The position numbers were made by a program, and so were the translations under genes. From Nipponacmea schrenckii (Eukaryota; Mollusca; Gastropoda; Lottiidae): DNA of 64,000 nucleotides. The notes under the pieces are model-generated. The model worked only from the letters and a program-made list of their open reading frames with translations. It was not told where the DNA came from and searched no databases. Shown piece after piece: positions 51,001-55,723 of the stretch. The number at the start of each line of letters is the position of its first letter. The stretch's first letter is position 1. The DNA lies in contig JAUJPP010000001.1 in assembly GCA_030562195.1 (NCBI GenBank), positions 10,718,472 through 10,782,471 of the forward strand. The letters run 5' to 3'.

Positions 51001-53238
51001 AAAGTTTAAATTGGATTTTAGTGACCCATCAGGGTAAAGTTATGATTTTAACAATTATTCATATTAATTCCTATATTGTTCAAAATCAACATTCAGGATT
51101 TCTCAAAGAAATTGATCTTGAAAAATCTTGTAAACTCTCAACACCAATGATGACATGAGATGAAATATTCAAGATAAATACCTTTAGTTTCGATTCAACT
51201 TGACTTCGTAATAATTTTTGTTGTGGATCGGCCAGGTTTAAATTATCTCTGTTAATTTCTGTTGATACTTTCTGCCATAAATAATCTTCATCTTCTACTA
51301 TATTCATCGTACATTCTTTTATATGATCTTTACATGCTAATACTATTTGGTTGGTCACCTTATAAATGAAAAAATAAAGACTTTTAAATACTGTTGGCCA
51401 TTTCTCCCTAGTATGAAATTATTACAGAGGTGCTGCCATAATGCATTTAAGTGATTGTTACATTGGCTTCAAGTTCTCAAATATGATACAACATATTTAT
51501 TGAACTTTTTATAAGCCCTTGTATACTTACTTTAGCTAAAACAATACCCAGAAATCCAACACGACCATAATATCTGGATATAGATTCCATTTGTTTTATA
51601 CTATTAGTAAGACCTGGTATAGCTGAATTCATAATAGAATGAGGTGTGGCATCATTGTACAGCTGATCAAAATGACGTCTCAACGATTCTAAATATTTCA
51701 CTTTATCTTTGGTATCATTCATAGCATCTGTTATACTGAGAAAAAAAAGTATGTTTAAATATGTATGTATTTATAATATTTTGTCTATTTGAAAAAAAAA
51801 TTTAAGTTGCACATCACATTTTCTGTTTAATATTGAGCAAAAGAAAAATGAGCAATGACCAACATTATTTTTCTGCGTTGTTATGTTCATAACAAATTCT
51901 ATATTTACCCAACATCTATAATTTTCCATCGACGTAACAATCGTGATTTAGCGGTAATTAATACTCCAATTACAGCTTTACACTCTTTAGATTTTAATTG
52001 TTCTGTTAAACTTGTTAATAGTCTTTGTCTTCTACGCCATCTTTCTAGTTCGGATAAAGGGCCAGCATTGGGATCCATAAACCTGTCAATAAAAATAAAG
52101 TTGCATTCCTTTCAAACACTTGTTCATGAAAATGTGAAGTGAAATTTACTCAAAATGAGACGATACATCATTCGATTCACCAATATATTGTCCCAGCACT
52201 GGAAAATCTTACATGAAGTTAAGGGATCATATTTGTAATGACAAAAATGATACTGACCTTTCATCTGATGTATCAACTATTATAGTCTCTATTGTATTCA
52301 TCCAATCTGTCACTAGCTCTTCATATTCACCAATAATCTGACTATCTAAAGCTGCTGCTCTTTGAAGTTTAAAATCATTTAATACAATATTCTCAGGTAA
52401 TTTCAACATCTGGAAAAAATATGACAAGGATATCTTAATTTTTTATTTTCCTATTGAGATAAAGATTTATAATCAAGTCCATATTTCACCTTGTATCAAT
52501 ACATGAATATATATAAGAGATATATAGCATAGTGAGAAATAATACTGAGGTAACATTATTTCATTTTAAAATTGCCAGATCAGGTACAAGAATGAAACTA
52601 GACTCTAATGACGTTAGGTTGAACTCAGTGACTTTAATTAACCATTAAGAAGGTGTTTAAATTGATACATTCTTGAATTGAACTTATCAATACTAGTATT
52701 ATTAGATACTAACCAATTGTTTAGAGGAATGCATGGATGCAGTTGTTTCATTTAGAGCAGTGACAAACTTGTCCATATTCTGAATCAAATTTGATTGACC
52801 TTCTTCATTGCACTGTCCCCAATCTTTCTGTGCTCTTATAAGAGGTATGTATATATCTGACAATAACGTATTTAATGTTTCTATTGTGTTGTGTTTCAGT
52901 TCACCGCAGAATATGTCTCTTTCCATTCTGGAAGGATCAACATCTTTTTCAGTTTTGTTACGCAAAAAATACAAAATTGTGACACTATCCAACTCCACAT
53001 CTTTTAAGGCAGCCAAATTTCCTGTGGAATGGAGTTCTCGTGTGGACAATAAACCATTTTCTGGCCTCTCGCAATAGAAAAATAAGCGACATGGTCCTCC
53101 TGATCTTAAAAATTTGTTTATCAAATTCAGTGTGTTTTCTTCACACATAAAATCTTCCAATAACGTTGGATTGTCATAACCGCCTATTTTAAAGCTTTCT
53201 TGGATTTTCCCAGCAATCCACCAATGTCTTTCATCCAT
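1..53238 (-). CDS. DNHD1: Dynein heavy chain, DNHD1-like, about 90 exons, 3' end outside window
   Basis: Giant dynein heavy chain gene read on the minus strand. Start ATG is at 53238-53236 (protein begins MDERHWWIAGK); an in-frame GTG eight codons upstream is not a start. I joined exons by GT/AG sites and phase, and almost all junctions agree. Coding sequence in the window is about 15.0 kb, near 5,000 codons, longer than a typical axonemal heavy chain (about 4,500) and in the range of DNHD1. Domain order is tail, linker, AAA1-AAA4, stalk with microtubule-binding domain, AAA5, AAA6, C-terminal region (open at base 1). The divergent AAA1 motifs and lost AAA4 P-loop argue against DNAH5/8-type outer-arm chains, although the tail resembles them. 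In mammals DNHD1 is needed for sperm flagellum assembly; the role here is inferred. Block entries below give exon coordinates. Confidence 0.8.
175..3451 (-). CDS. DNHD1: Dynein C-terminal region, exons 87-90, gene continues past base 1
   Basis: Exons: 3223-3451, 2919-3049, 1937-2054, 175-338. ARYILSEVLYGSHVTDHYDQ (3223-3451) matches the R-L-GE--YGGRVTD-WD motif. EACHLHPNVE (2919-3049) is the usual FGLHPNA-I. LWEICHTMLSKVPKAYTK at the end of 175-338 corresponds to the helix that precedes the conserved E-MNTVL-QE block, which must lie beyond base 1. The donor at 174 (GTATGT) is intact, so at least one more exon follows. The intron 339-1936 consists almost wholly of a minisatellite built from the donor edge of exon 1937-2054. 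Phases: 0-1, 2-0, 0-1, 2-0. Confidence 0.85.
375..1960 (-). repeat. Minisatellite array A, 39-40 bp unit copied from an exon-donor junction
   Basis: About 40 tandem units fill the intron between exons 1937-2054 and 175-338. Read on the minus strand each unit holds CCTAG-ACCACCAACACCATT then AAAG-GTAAGT. That is the last 20 or so bases of exon 1937-2054 plus its donor, followed by a short AT-rich spacer ending in another CCTAG. Unit lengths alternate between 39 (a multiple of three) and 40. A larger duplication with an offset of 671 bp repeats part of the array together with a truncated copy of the exon (1281-1352 against 1952-2023). Confidence 0.92.
2055..2918. other. Intron, no feature seen
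   Basis: AT-rich intron between exons 2919-3049 and 1937-2054. The flanking phases (0 and 0) join cleanly, so no exon needs to be placed here. I see no repeat or transposon ends. Confidence 0.6.
3808..7746 (-). CDS. DNHD1: Dynein AAA6 region, exons 81-86
   Basis: Exons: 7561-7746, 6006-6117, 5465-5874, 4865-5087, 4331-4522, 3808-4005. Landmarks: INPLYQISFKQYLTLFEGAI (usual I-PMYQYSL--F--LF--SI), TARGLLEKDRQIYALLLAIE (usual TSRGLFEKHKLIF-F), the LGKKFYGEIPLDLPSLLR join between 5465 and 5087, IPIILLFSFEGDLASKL in place of the usual PLIFVLSPGADP, GSWILLHNAHNAA (usual GQWV-LQNCHLA), FRLWISSRTTPQIMPDRLLQ (usual FRLWLTS-P---FP---LQ), and NLCYLHATLQLRARFGQGGWN (usual LCFFHAV-QER-KFGPLGWN). Exon 5465-5874 is 410 nt, second only to the first coding exon, and holds most of the AAA5-AAA6 connector. 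All phases agree. Confidence 0.87.
6180..7330. repeat. Probable interspersed repeat in intron 6118-7560
   Basis: This part of the intron differs in character from the other introns: several short motifs recur, such as GGAAGGTGTGACC at about 6996 and 7173 (177 bp apart), each followed by a similar ATTAGGTCAAAT-ATATTGTCTA segment, and GACCTAAATAATTAGGTC near 6762. I find no coding potential, terminal repeats or target duplication, so the class is unknown. It may be a decayed non-autonomous element with internal duplication. Confidence 0.45.
8185..11104 (-). CDS. DNHD1: Dynein stalk helix 2 and AAA5, exons 74-80
   Basis: Exons: 10917-11104, 10379-10507, 10103-10211 (or to 10205), 9745-9930, 9125-9280, 8559-8768, 8185-8330. 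Exon 10917-11104 begins with an acidic stretch and continues as coiled coil (MEKHSLEMELQSMNERLK). AAA5 landmarks follow: NCLTAAAFLTYCG (usual SSAFL-Y-G), TAWPLICDPTSRVLEWLK (usual RWPLMIDPQGQA-KWIK), LLVTDCD in place of the usual LLENVGE, FRLYLHTTVEPHVVPQKLA (usual FRLYITTKLPNPHYLPE), and LDAFMKHEKSRLENERIQL (usual L---V--E-P-LE--R--L). The acceptor before 10103-10211 has two AGs six bases apart, both in frame. Confidence 0.85.
8826..8936. repeat. Short tandem repeat, about 30 bp unit
   Basis: Three imperfect copies of CCTCTTCACAATATCAAGGT (one with ATAGTATCATGG) lie in the intron between exons 8559-8768 and 9125-9280. They show no resemblance to the neighbouring exon edges. Confidence 0.6.
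9325..9530. repeat. Tandem repeat, about 37 bp unit, next to exon 9125-9280
   Basis: Five or six copies of a unit containing CACAAGTTGTGATCTTA and AGTCAGCATAATT lie about 45 bp beyond the acceptor of exon 9125-9280. The core AGTTGTGATCTTA is also present at the first bases of that exon (about 9264-9276), so this may be a fifth, more decayed exon-edge array. Confidence 0.7.
11105..12393. other. Intron, no feature seen
   Basis: AT-rich intron of about 1.3 kb between exons 12394-12617 and 10917-11104 (phase 0 to phase 0). A 17-base motif (ATTTTGAAATGATTAAT) occurs twice near 11360 and 11397. Nothing else is recognisable. Confidence 0.6.
12394..14684 (-). CDS. DNHD1: Dynein microtubule-binding domain and start of stalk helix 2, exons 70-73
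   Basis: Exons: 14462-14684, 13407-13544, 13183-13260, 12394-12617. SNPPMLVGQVMEMVMTLIGK (14462-14684) matches the NPP-LVK-VMEAVC-LLG motif that begins the microtubule-binding domain. It is followed by a lineage-specific insert with a six-serine run. WKGMLLTMSDSVKFVDMV (13407-13544) is the counterpart of the W---K-LL-D--FL segment, and 12394-12617 carries the domain's last helix and then a Glu/Arg/Gln-rich coiled coil (KERQQELAREIEENERKQ). A second insert (LDTSDKHKRTPSPDGRQ) interrupts the domain near 12617. The domain is thus recognisable but longer than usual; microtubule affinity cannot be judged from sequence. Confidence 0.82.
13640..13745. repeat. Dispersed repeat copy (SINE-like family), copy 1
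   Basis: Contains ATGGAATTTTACGTCCTACT followed by CTTCTGCACCTTATGGACTA and a stretch of GTGTAAAATGGTGAG. Closely similar sequence occurs at 33190-33240 and 58010-58170, so this belongs to a dispersed family. No promoter boxes or tail are evident, so the class is a guess. Confidence 0.6.
14897..16357 (-). CDS. DNHD1: Dynein stalk, coiled-coil helix 1, exons 66-69
   Basis: Exons: 16154-16357, 15677-15817, 15174-15424, 14897-15042. NEVYVGPTTYRRFKESFRSL (15677-15817) corresponds to the VYVTPKSYLDLI--Y segment that opens the stalk in other heavy chains. It is followed by about 130 residues of heptad-like Leu/Lys/Glu-rich helix (15174-15424 and 14897-15042, including a KVLETLDQTRVDSKIMKK stretch and an acidic LEADEIEEDELL patch). 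Phases agree (1-2, 1-1, 2-0). This helix pairs antiparallel with the second stalk helix encoded at 10917-11104 and 12394-12617 and relays between the AAA ring and the microtubule-binding tip. Confidence 0.84.
16365..16700. repeat. Minisatellite, 30 bp unit with 60 bp higher-order period
   Basis: About eleven copies of GAACTATCTGATATAGTTAC plus AAATAGAATT lie directly beyond the acceptor of exon 16154-16357. Units alternate between GATATAGTTA and GATAAAGTTA forms, giving a 60 bp super-period. Unlike arrays A-D the unit has no obvious exon sequence in it. Confidence 0.85.
16778..20234 (-). CDS. DNHD1: Dynein AAA4 module with degenerate P-loop, exons 60-65
   Basis: Exons: 20127-20234, 18911-19077, 18351-18537, 17628-17735, 17289-17428, 16778-16906. 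The Walker A position reads MLLIGAVGCHLSTLCKLAL where conventional chains have LLVGVGGSGKQSL-RLA, so the P-loop lysine and preceding Gly-Ser are lost. The Walker B position reads ITLLFTSRDLNEP against the usual FLFTDSQI--E, so the aspartate is replaced by Ser. After it, LDALNSLLISGEYPHLF matches the family's INNLLNSGEVPNLF, CNLHIILCLPPN matches RNNLHIVLCMSP, and TIWMCDWPHEGLMGEASYFI matches the DWF-EWP-EAL---A motif. The fold is kept while nucleotide binding at AAA4 has probably been lost. The intron between exons 60 and 61 carries a hAT-like element. Confidence 0.85.
17917..18275. repeat. Minisatellite, 40 bp unit, nine copies
   Basis: Very regular copies of GGGAACCATACAATCTAGAT followed by ATATATTGTGTTATAT lie in the intron between exons 18351-18537 and 17628-17735. 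Variants CCATA and CTATA alternate in the middle, suggesting recent expansion as 80 bp pairs. No similarity to the exon edges was seen. Confidence 0.9.
19222..19955. mobile_element. hAT-like non-autonomous DNA transposon
   Basis: Inverted ends TAAGGCTGCAAC (from 19230) and GTTGTAGCCTTA (to 19947) are flanked by an exact 8 bp direct repeat, CTTGTGAA, at 19222-19229 and 19948-19955. The 8 bp target duplication and the GGCTGCAAC-type terminus are typical of hAT elements. The 718 bp interior is rich in GTTTAAACG motifs and has no transposase reading frame that I can recognise. It sits in the intron between exons 20127-20234 and 18911-19077. Confidence 0.85.
20433..22945 (-). CDS. DNHD1: Dynein AAA3 module, exons 51-59
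   Basis: Exons: 22865-22945, 22632-22701, 22366-22480, 22063-22161, 21749-21849, 21406-21555, 21187-21261, 20770-20928, 20433-20585. Entry into the module is marked by DYYVDESGEWDPW (usual DYY-D---W--W). Walker A is GPHGSGKTS (22366-22480). Walker B is LRVFIDDVNLPVPDDY (21749-21849; usual VVFVDDLNMP). Further matches are RHFAVFHLPAP, the usual RHFN-F-IPFP (21187-21261), YHYLFTLKDITKCFQ (20770-20928) and LWKHETQRIMRDR, the usual LW-HE--RV--DR (20433-20585). AAA3 thus looks intact and able to bind nucleotide. In motor dyneins AAA3 gates mechanochemistry; that role here is inferred. Confidence 0.87.
23263..27218 (-). CDS. DNHD1: Dynein AAA2 module, exons 43-50
   Basis: Exons: 27070-27218, 26542-26749, 25941-26209, 25609-25695, 24987-25094, 24693-24779, 23708-23772, 23263-23466. 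Walker A is GAPGSGKST in 25941-26209, followed by a Ser/Asn/Gln-rich insert of about 20 residues, then INPLVVDDSSLMFGYLNQ, which matches the family's INPK---ELYG segment. Walker B region is TTWLCLDGPLIPSWADNFN in 25609-25695 (usual KWILFDGPVDA-WIENMN). Exon 24987-25094 matches the LTL-NGERI... ASPATVSR block, here SDSSPSTIART. Exon 23263-23466 holds FLFCLIWTFGGLLD (usual IWSFGG). Phases agree throughout. A minisatellite made from the acceptor edge of exon 24987-25094 lies immediately upstream of it in transcript order. Confidence 0.86.
25095..25540 (-). repeat. Minisatellite array B, 82 bp unit copied from an acceptor-exon junction
   Basis: About five units immediately upstream (in transcript sense) of exon 24987-25094. 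On the minus strand the unit carries the acceptor TTTATAG-GTGTTACA and about 45 bases of the exon (AAGAATGG...TATTCCTATCTGATAATG), then AT-rich intron. The copy nearest the exon is almost exact and the outer copies are more diverged, which suggests outward growth from the exon edge. Confidence 0.88.
27442..30029 (-). CDS. DNHD1: Dynein AAA1 module, exons 36-42, divergent but motif-complete
   Basis: AAA1 is the main ATPase site of motor dyneins. Exons: 29805-30029, 29461-29569, 28934-29130, 28649-28747, 28288-28425, 27867-28093, 27442-27623. Before the P-loop, ALTPLTERCFLTMSQAL matches the invariant TPLTDRCY-TL-QAL. Walker A is GPVGVGKTET at roughly residue 2,270 (usual GPAGTGKTET). Walker B is GCWGCFDEAQNL (usual GCWGCFDEFNRI). 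Sensor 1 is MTVNPA (usual ITMNPGY). The nucleotide-contacting Lys, Asp, Glu and Asn are therefore kept while flanking family-invariant residues have changed. Whether the site hydrolyses ATP cannot be told from sequence alone. Confidence 0.85.
30309..37203 (-). CDS. DNHD1: Dynein linker (DHC_N2), exons 24-35
   Basis: The linker is the mechanical element that swings across the AAA ring. Exons: 37047-37203, 36687-36899, 36369-36482, 36015-36146, 34736-34845, 34050-34410, 33677-33769, 33259-33458, 32871-33063, 31900-31974, 30765-30896, 30309-30443. Conserved linker landmarks are visible: RNRHWLQVMQVTGSSF (34736-34845), ELWLEVQDVWQYLEAVFS (34050-34410) and KRKAFPRFYFVSDTILLAIL (33259-33458), the counterpart of the RFPRFFF-S--LL motif. 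Exons 32871-33063 and 31900-31974 insert about 80 residues rich in Ser, Thr, Pro, Lys, Asn and Asp between linker subdomains, where most heavy chains have only a short loop. All phases in this block agree. Confidence 0.86.
31975..32870. other. Intron, no feature seen
   Basis: Intron between exons 32871-33063 and 31900-31974 (phase 0 to 0). AT-rich; I see no repeats, transposon ends or missed exon. The next intron (30897-31899) is similar. Confidence 0.55.
33190..33240. repeat. Dispersed repeat copy (SINE-like family), copy 2, fragment
   Basis: Contains AAATGGAGTTTTACGTCCTA and CTCTTCTGATT, closely matching the copy at 13640-13745. Only the core is preserved. It lies in the intron between exons 33259-33458 and 32871-33063. 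Confidence 0.55.
34846..36014. other. Intron, no feature seen
   Basis: Intron of about 1.17 kb between exons 36015-36146 and 34736-34845 (phase 0 to 0). AT-rich without recognisable repeats or coding potential in a dynein frame. Confidence 0.55.
37502..39706 (-). CDS. DNHD1: Dynein tail, distal part, exons 18-23
   Basis: Exons 39591-39706, 39160-39448, 38887-38999, 38568-38672, 37932-38224 and 37502-37800 (or from 37677). The segment around PNIIVEPELDVVQRAI in 38887-38999 matches the conserved part of the tail where other heavy chains read P-I-LEPSL. Exon 39160-39448 adds a Ser/Thr/Pro/Gly-rich stretch (about 50 residues, roughly 39200-39330) that looks disordered and lineage-specific. Exon 39591-39706 encodes a basic-then-acidic helix (GRNKDKKMM... 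EEEVQREKEKAVLEEA); its reading phase does not fit the next exon by one base. The donor at 37931 is a weak GTTGGT and that at 38567 a weak GTTTTT. Confidence 0.78.
39707..43165 (-). repeat. Minisatellite array C, 85 bp unit copied from an acceptor-exon junction
   Basis: About 40 units over 3.46 kb directly against the acceptor of exon 39591-39706. On the minus strand each unit carries TATATTAATATATAG (acceptor), about 45 bases of the exon's 5' end (GTGAATC-GGTAGAAATAAAG, then AAAAAGATGATG and TTAATTATTGAT), and then TTAAGTAATTAAAG plus AT-rich intron. The GTAATT in that tail resembles a donor. Units near the middle (41.2-42.8 kb) have more deletions than those at both ends. Confidence 0.93.
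43170..44763. other. Intron remainder, no feature seen
   Basis: The rest of the 5 kb intron between exons 44764-44889 and 39591-39706, on the far side of array C. Short open frames here have no dynein or other recognisable similarity. No transposon ends were found. Confidence 0.55.
44764..53238 (-). CDS. DNHD1: Dynein heavy chain tail (DHC_N1 region), exons 1-17
   Basis: N-terminal tail, the part that in dyneins dimerises and binds intermediate chains. Exons in transcription order: 52714-53238, 52258-52409, 51909-52082, 51531-51735, 51182-51358, 50747-50946, 50247-50450, 49727-49845, 49130-49339, an acidic mini-exon within 48035-49030, a short exon ending at 47987, then 47659-47795, 47297-47417, 46849-47153, 46250-46509, 45533-45687, 44764-44889. 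The segment NAPPVAGAIYWSRQLLKRIE in 46849-47153 is the conserved PPVAGAI-W motif of dynein tails. GPLSELERWRRR in 51909-52082 matches the conserved GPL-E-E-WR segment. Exons 49130-49339 and 49727-49845 encode a charged, acidic insert that looks disordered. The boundaries of the mini-exon and the exon after it are unresolved. Confidence 0.85.
48035..49030 (-). repeat. Minisatellite array D, 79 bp unit containing an acidic mini-exon
   Basis: About twelve very similar copies. On the minus strand each unit has the acceptor TTATTTATCTAG, then GTCGATATTATAATGAAG and GATGATGAAGATGAAGGACC, then TAGTATTAGTAGTATAAT. In the phase left by exon 49130-49339 this reads RYYNEDDEDEGPSISS. Only the copy nearest 48060 continues into AAAGAAGTAATG. 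Which copy or copies are spliced into the mRNA cannot be decided from sequence. Confidence 0.9.
49341..49550 (-). repeat. Tandem repeat, about 55-60 bp unit, against acceptor of exon 49130-49339
   Basis: Four imperfect copies of ACAACATTCAAAATAACATG followed by ATAGAATAAT and GATAACATGAC. The first copy overlaps the acceptor tract (minus strand GAATGTTGTAG) of exon 49130-49339; other copies read GAATGTTGTAAAG or GAATGTTGAAAGG. It may be a further, weaker case of a splice-site-containing array. Confidence 0.7.
49975..50095. repeat. Short GC-richer repeat in intron
   Basis: Four or five variants of GCCACCCCACTGCCA in an otherwise AT-rich intron between exons 50247-50450 and 49727-49845. Base composition differs sharply from the surroundings. 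Origin unknown. Confidence 0.55.
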
Positions 53239-53275
53239 CTTTGTGACTTTGTGTGCTTTCACACGTCAAAACTAA

Positions 53276-53347
53276 CTATAATTGACAATTTGGAAACTTT
53301 TTTACAAGTAACAACATTGAAAAACACTTCTGCTTAAAGTCAGCCAT
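53276..53347 (-). promoter_or_regulatory. Upstream open reading frame in the dynein 5' leader
   Basis: A short frame starting AACATGG (good start context) and encoding 23 residues (MADFKQKC...) ends 37 bases before the dynein start codon at 53238. If the transcript start lies above 53347, this could lower translation of the main frame. I cannot see the transcription start, and the first intron could lie in the leader. Confidence 0.35.
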
Positions 53348-54190
53348 GTTGTTGTTGACAACGAAATTCCCGGATGAAGAAATCTGAAGGTGCTTGTTCG
53401 AGTTCGGTTCGAGGCACACGAGTTCGGCAAGTTCAAACTTGTTCTCTCCGCTTTATGAACCGATTTAAAGTGTTAATCGATACTCCAATAGCATTAAAAC
53501 ATTTTCGATTACAAAGATGTTCAGAAAACATCAGGAAAAGTCTTTTTTAATTCTTTTATAAATGTAAGCATTTTGGTGATGGTCGATTTGACGTGAGGCG
53601 ATTTCTCCGATGATCTACAGACTACAGTTAAATTCGCACAACTCTTATAAGTAAAAACTCAAACTAAGATCGATAAGCTCAGAATTGAATGATTTCCTGT
53701 GATTTGCCAATATTTGAAGAACATTTGGCCCTATATCCCTTTATGATTGCGCCGAAAATTTTCGATTGCATGATATTTCTTATACAATAGAAAATTGACC
53801 AGGTTACACTCGAAAAGACCGAGACGCTATGCTAACCACACTTCACTCGTCAGATTTCACCACATTCAATCTGTCAAATATCTTAATCACCTTAAACTGT
53901 AACTACTGTAATTATTTTCCAAACAGGGTGTTCAATTAAAAAGCTTTATCTAAGAATATATCGTAGGGAAGATCATGTTCAGACTTTAAGGGGAAGTATG
54001 CAAATGTTTCATTAAGATTATACATAATACTTGAAAATATTTTCTAAAGTTCACATTACATCTTCTGGATCAAACTGAATTTGTTTTAACAAAATGGAGT
54101 GTACTAATTATCAAGCAAACAGCTTAAACTAGTTTGGTGCTGGGCCTTTTAAAGACGCAATAGTTTTAGTAAGAAGTCATCGCCCGACAA
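53348..54190. other. Intergenic, presumed dynein promoter region
   Basis: Stretch upstream of the dynein gene. It contains the palindrome GTTGTTGACAAC near 53351, which loosely resembles half-sites of an RFX X-box but with shorter spacing. No TATA box, transposon ends or coding frame are evident. Confidence 0.35.
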
Positions 54191-54194
54191 GCAT

Positions 54195-54830
54195 GTATCA
54201 AAGCACAAATTGGAGAGAAATTTTTAAATGTGAGATCTGTTGTAAATCATTTACTATTAAGACACAGTGAGACATAATACTGCTGTGAAACCATATAAAT
54301 TGTAGCCAATCCTTGTCTAGACATTATGTTGACTCACAATGGAAATAAACCTTAAAAATCTGATGTCTATGGCAAATCTTTTAATAGAAGTCATGATTTG
54401 CAGGGTGAAATGTGCAAGGTGCAAAAACACAGTATGGATAAAAAAAATACATGTATGATATTTACAAATAATAATTTAGCATGAATCATGTTTTGACTAG
54501 ACATTTTCTAAAATTTTTAGAATGCATACAGAAGAAAAACCTTACAAATGTGGTAAGTCATTTGCTGCAAGGGTGAACTGAAGAGACATATCATGACATA
54601 CTGGAGAGAAACCTTGTATATGTGATGTTTGCTGTAAATCTTTTATACAGAAAAGTCATTTAATTTATTATATGAGAAAACATACTTGGGCAAAACCTTA
54701 AGAATATGATGTTTGTATTGATTCATTTTTTCAGGAAAGTCAACTAACCAATGTCTTGAAACATACTGGAATAAAACCTTTTGTGTGTGAGAGTGTGAAG
54801 TTTGCCACAAACCATTTTTTAATAACTTAT
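54195..54830 (+). pseudogene. Decayed C2H2 zinc-finger gene
   Basis: Plus-strand remains of six or more consecutive C2H2 fingers. Recognisable pieces in different frames include [19 protein letters not shown], an HTEEKPYKCGKSFA piece lacking residues between its cysteines, [15 protein letters not shown] in a shifted frame, and HTGIKPFVCES-VCHKPFF. The linker TGEKP recurs at 28-codon spacing. Stops and frameshifts interrupt every finger, and no open frame covers two fingers, so it is dead. No introns are apparent, so it may be a single zinc-finger exon or a retrocopy. It lies between the dynein start and PRDX4. Confidence 0.8.
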
Positions 54831-54839
54831 ATATTATAT

Positions 54840-55720
54840 GAAATGCTACAGACAGATATCAAGTATCCTCTTCATACAGATTAGTTGGCATGAAAAAAAT
54901 CTCTTTCCGGTCCCCTTAAAGTTTTAAAGAGATACCAGCTGGCAAGAGCATAAGTTATCAGAATATATCTGATTTCAAGCTCTGCTACAATTAAATCAAA
55001 ATTCAGTAGTCAAGCAAATGCAAATATATGGAATACTACATCTATTTAAAGCCATAATGAACAAAATTACAGGTAACATCATAAGCCAGGTTTAGTCAAC
55101 CATTTAGATAGACTTTCTATATATTTATATTTTTATTCAAAAGTCTTGCATACTTAAGAAAAATACTTTAATAACAAGAGATTTAAAGAACATTGAGAGA
55201 GATAATAATGAAACTGAACAGGAATAATAATCAGCAGTAATAACATAACATCACAACATAATAATAAAAAATGATTTGGTTCTTTACAAAATTGGTTTTA
55301 CGTCTTAGGTTTCATCCAAATCTTCAGCTTTAACTCTGCTTTTAGACATAGATTTTAAGTGAGCACTCCTACTTTCTTTTCAAAAAAAAATTGGATGATC
55401 TATTTAGCGCTCATGGCTGATGTAGCAAGGACTGCATCAATTTATCCTGGTTGAGGTCCACCCTTGTCATTATAACTGCCATATAAACTGCTTCCAACTT
55501 TGGTTTTACTAATTTCAATGGATATAACATGAAAACAGGAATTCCATTGACACATAGCTTGCAGTCCCCTTGCTAAGAATTGAATTTAAAATATTGTGTC
55601 CACTAATTTTGTATGAATTTAATGATACCTTTACCCATGATATAAAGTACTTCAACATGAAAAGCAAAATAAAAACAAACAAATGAACTAGAACATTGAA
55701 ATATTTAGTCCTTTAAACTT
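54840..55720. other. Intergenic, no clear feature
   Basis: AT-rich stretch between the zinc-finger pseudogene and the 3' end of the peroxiredoxin gene. It presumably includes the PRDX4 3' untranslated region (minus strand). An AATAAA on the minus strand (55719-55724) overlaps the stop codon. Nothing else is recognisable. Confidence 0.45.
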
Positions 55721-55723
55721 TAT

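Noticed and set aside
1..53238. Gene is a standard outer-arm heavy chain (DNAH5/8-like)
   Set aside because: The tail motif PPVAGAI-W-RQLL is shared with that group, but AAA1 and AAA4 motifs are too divergent, and the length and inserts fit DNHD1 better. Phylogeny would decide.
53239..53262. Dynein start at 53262
   Set aside because: The codon there is GTG. The first in-frame ATG is at 53238 and has a good start context.
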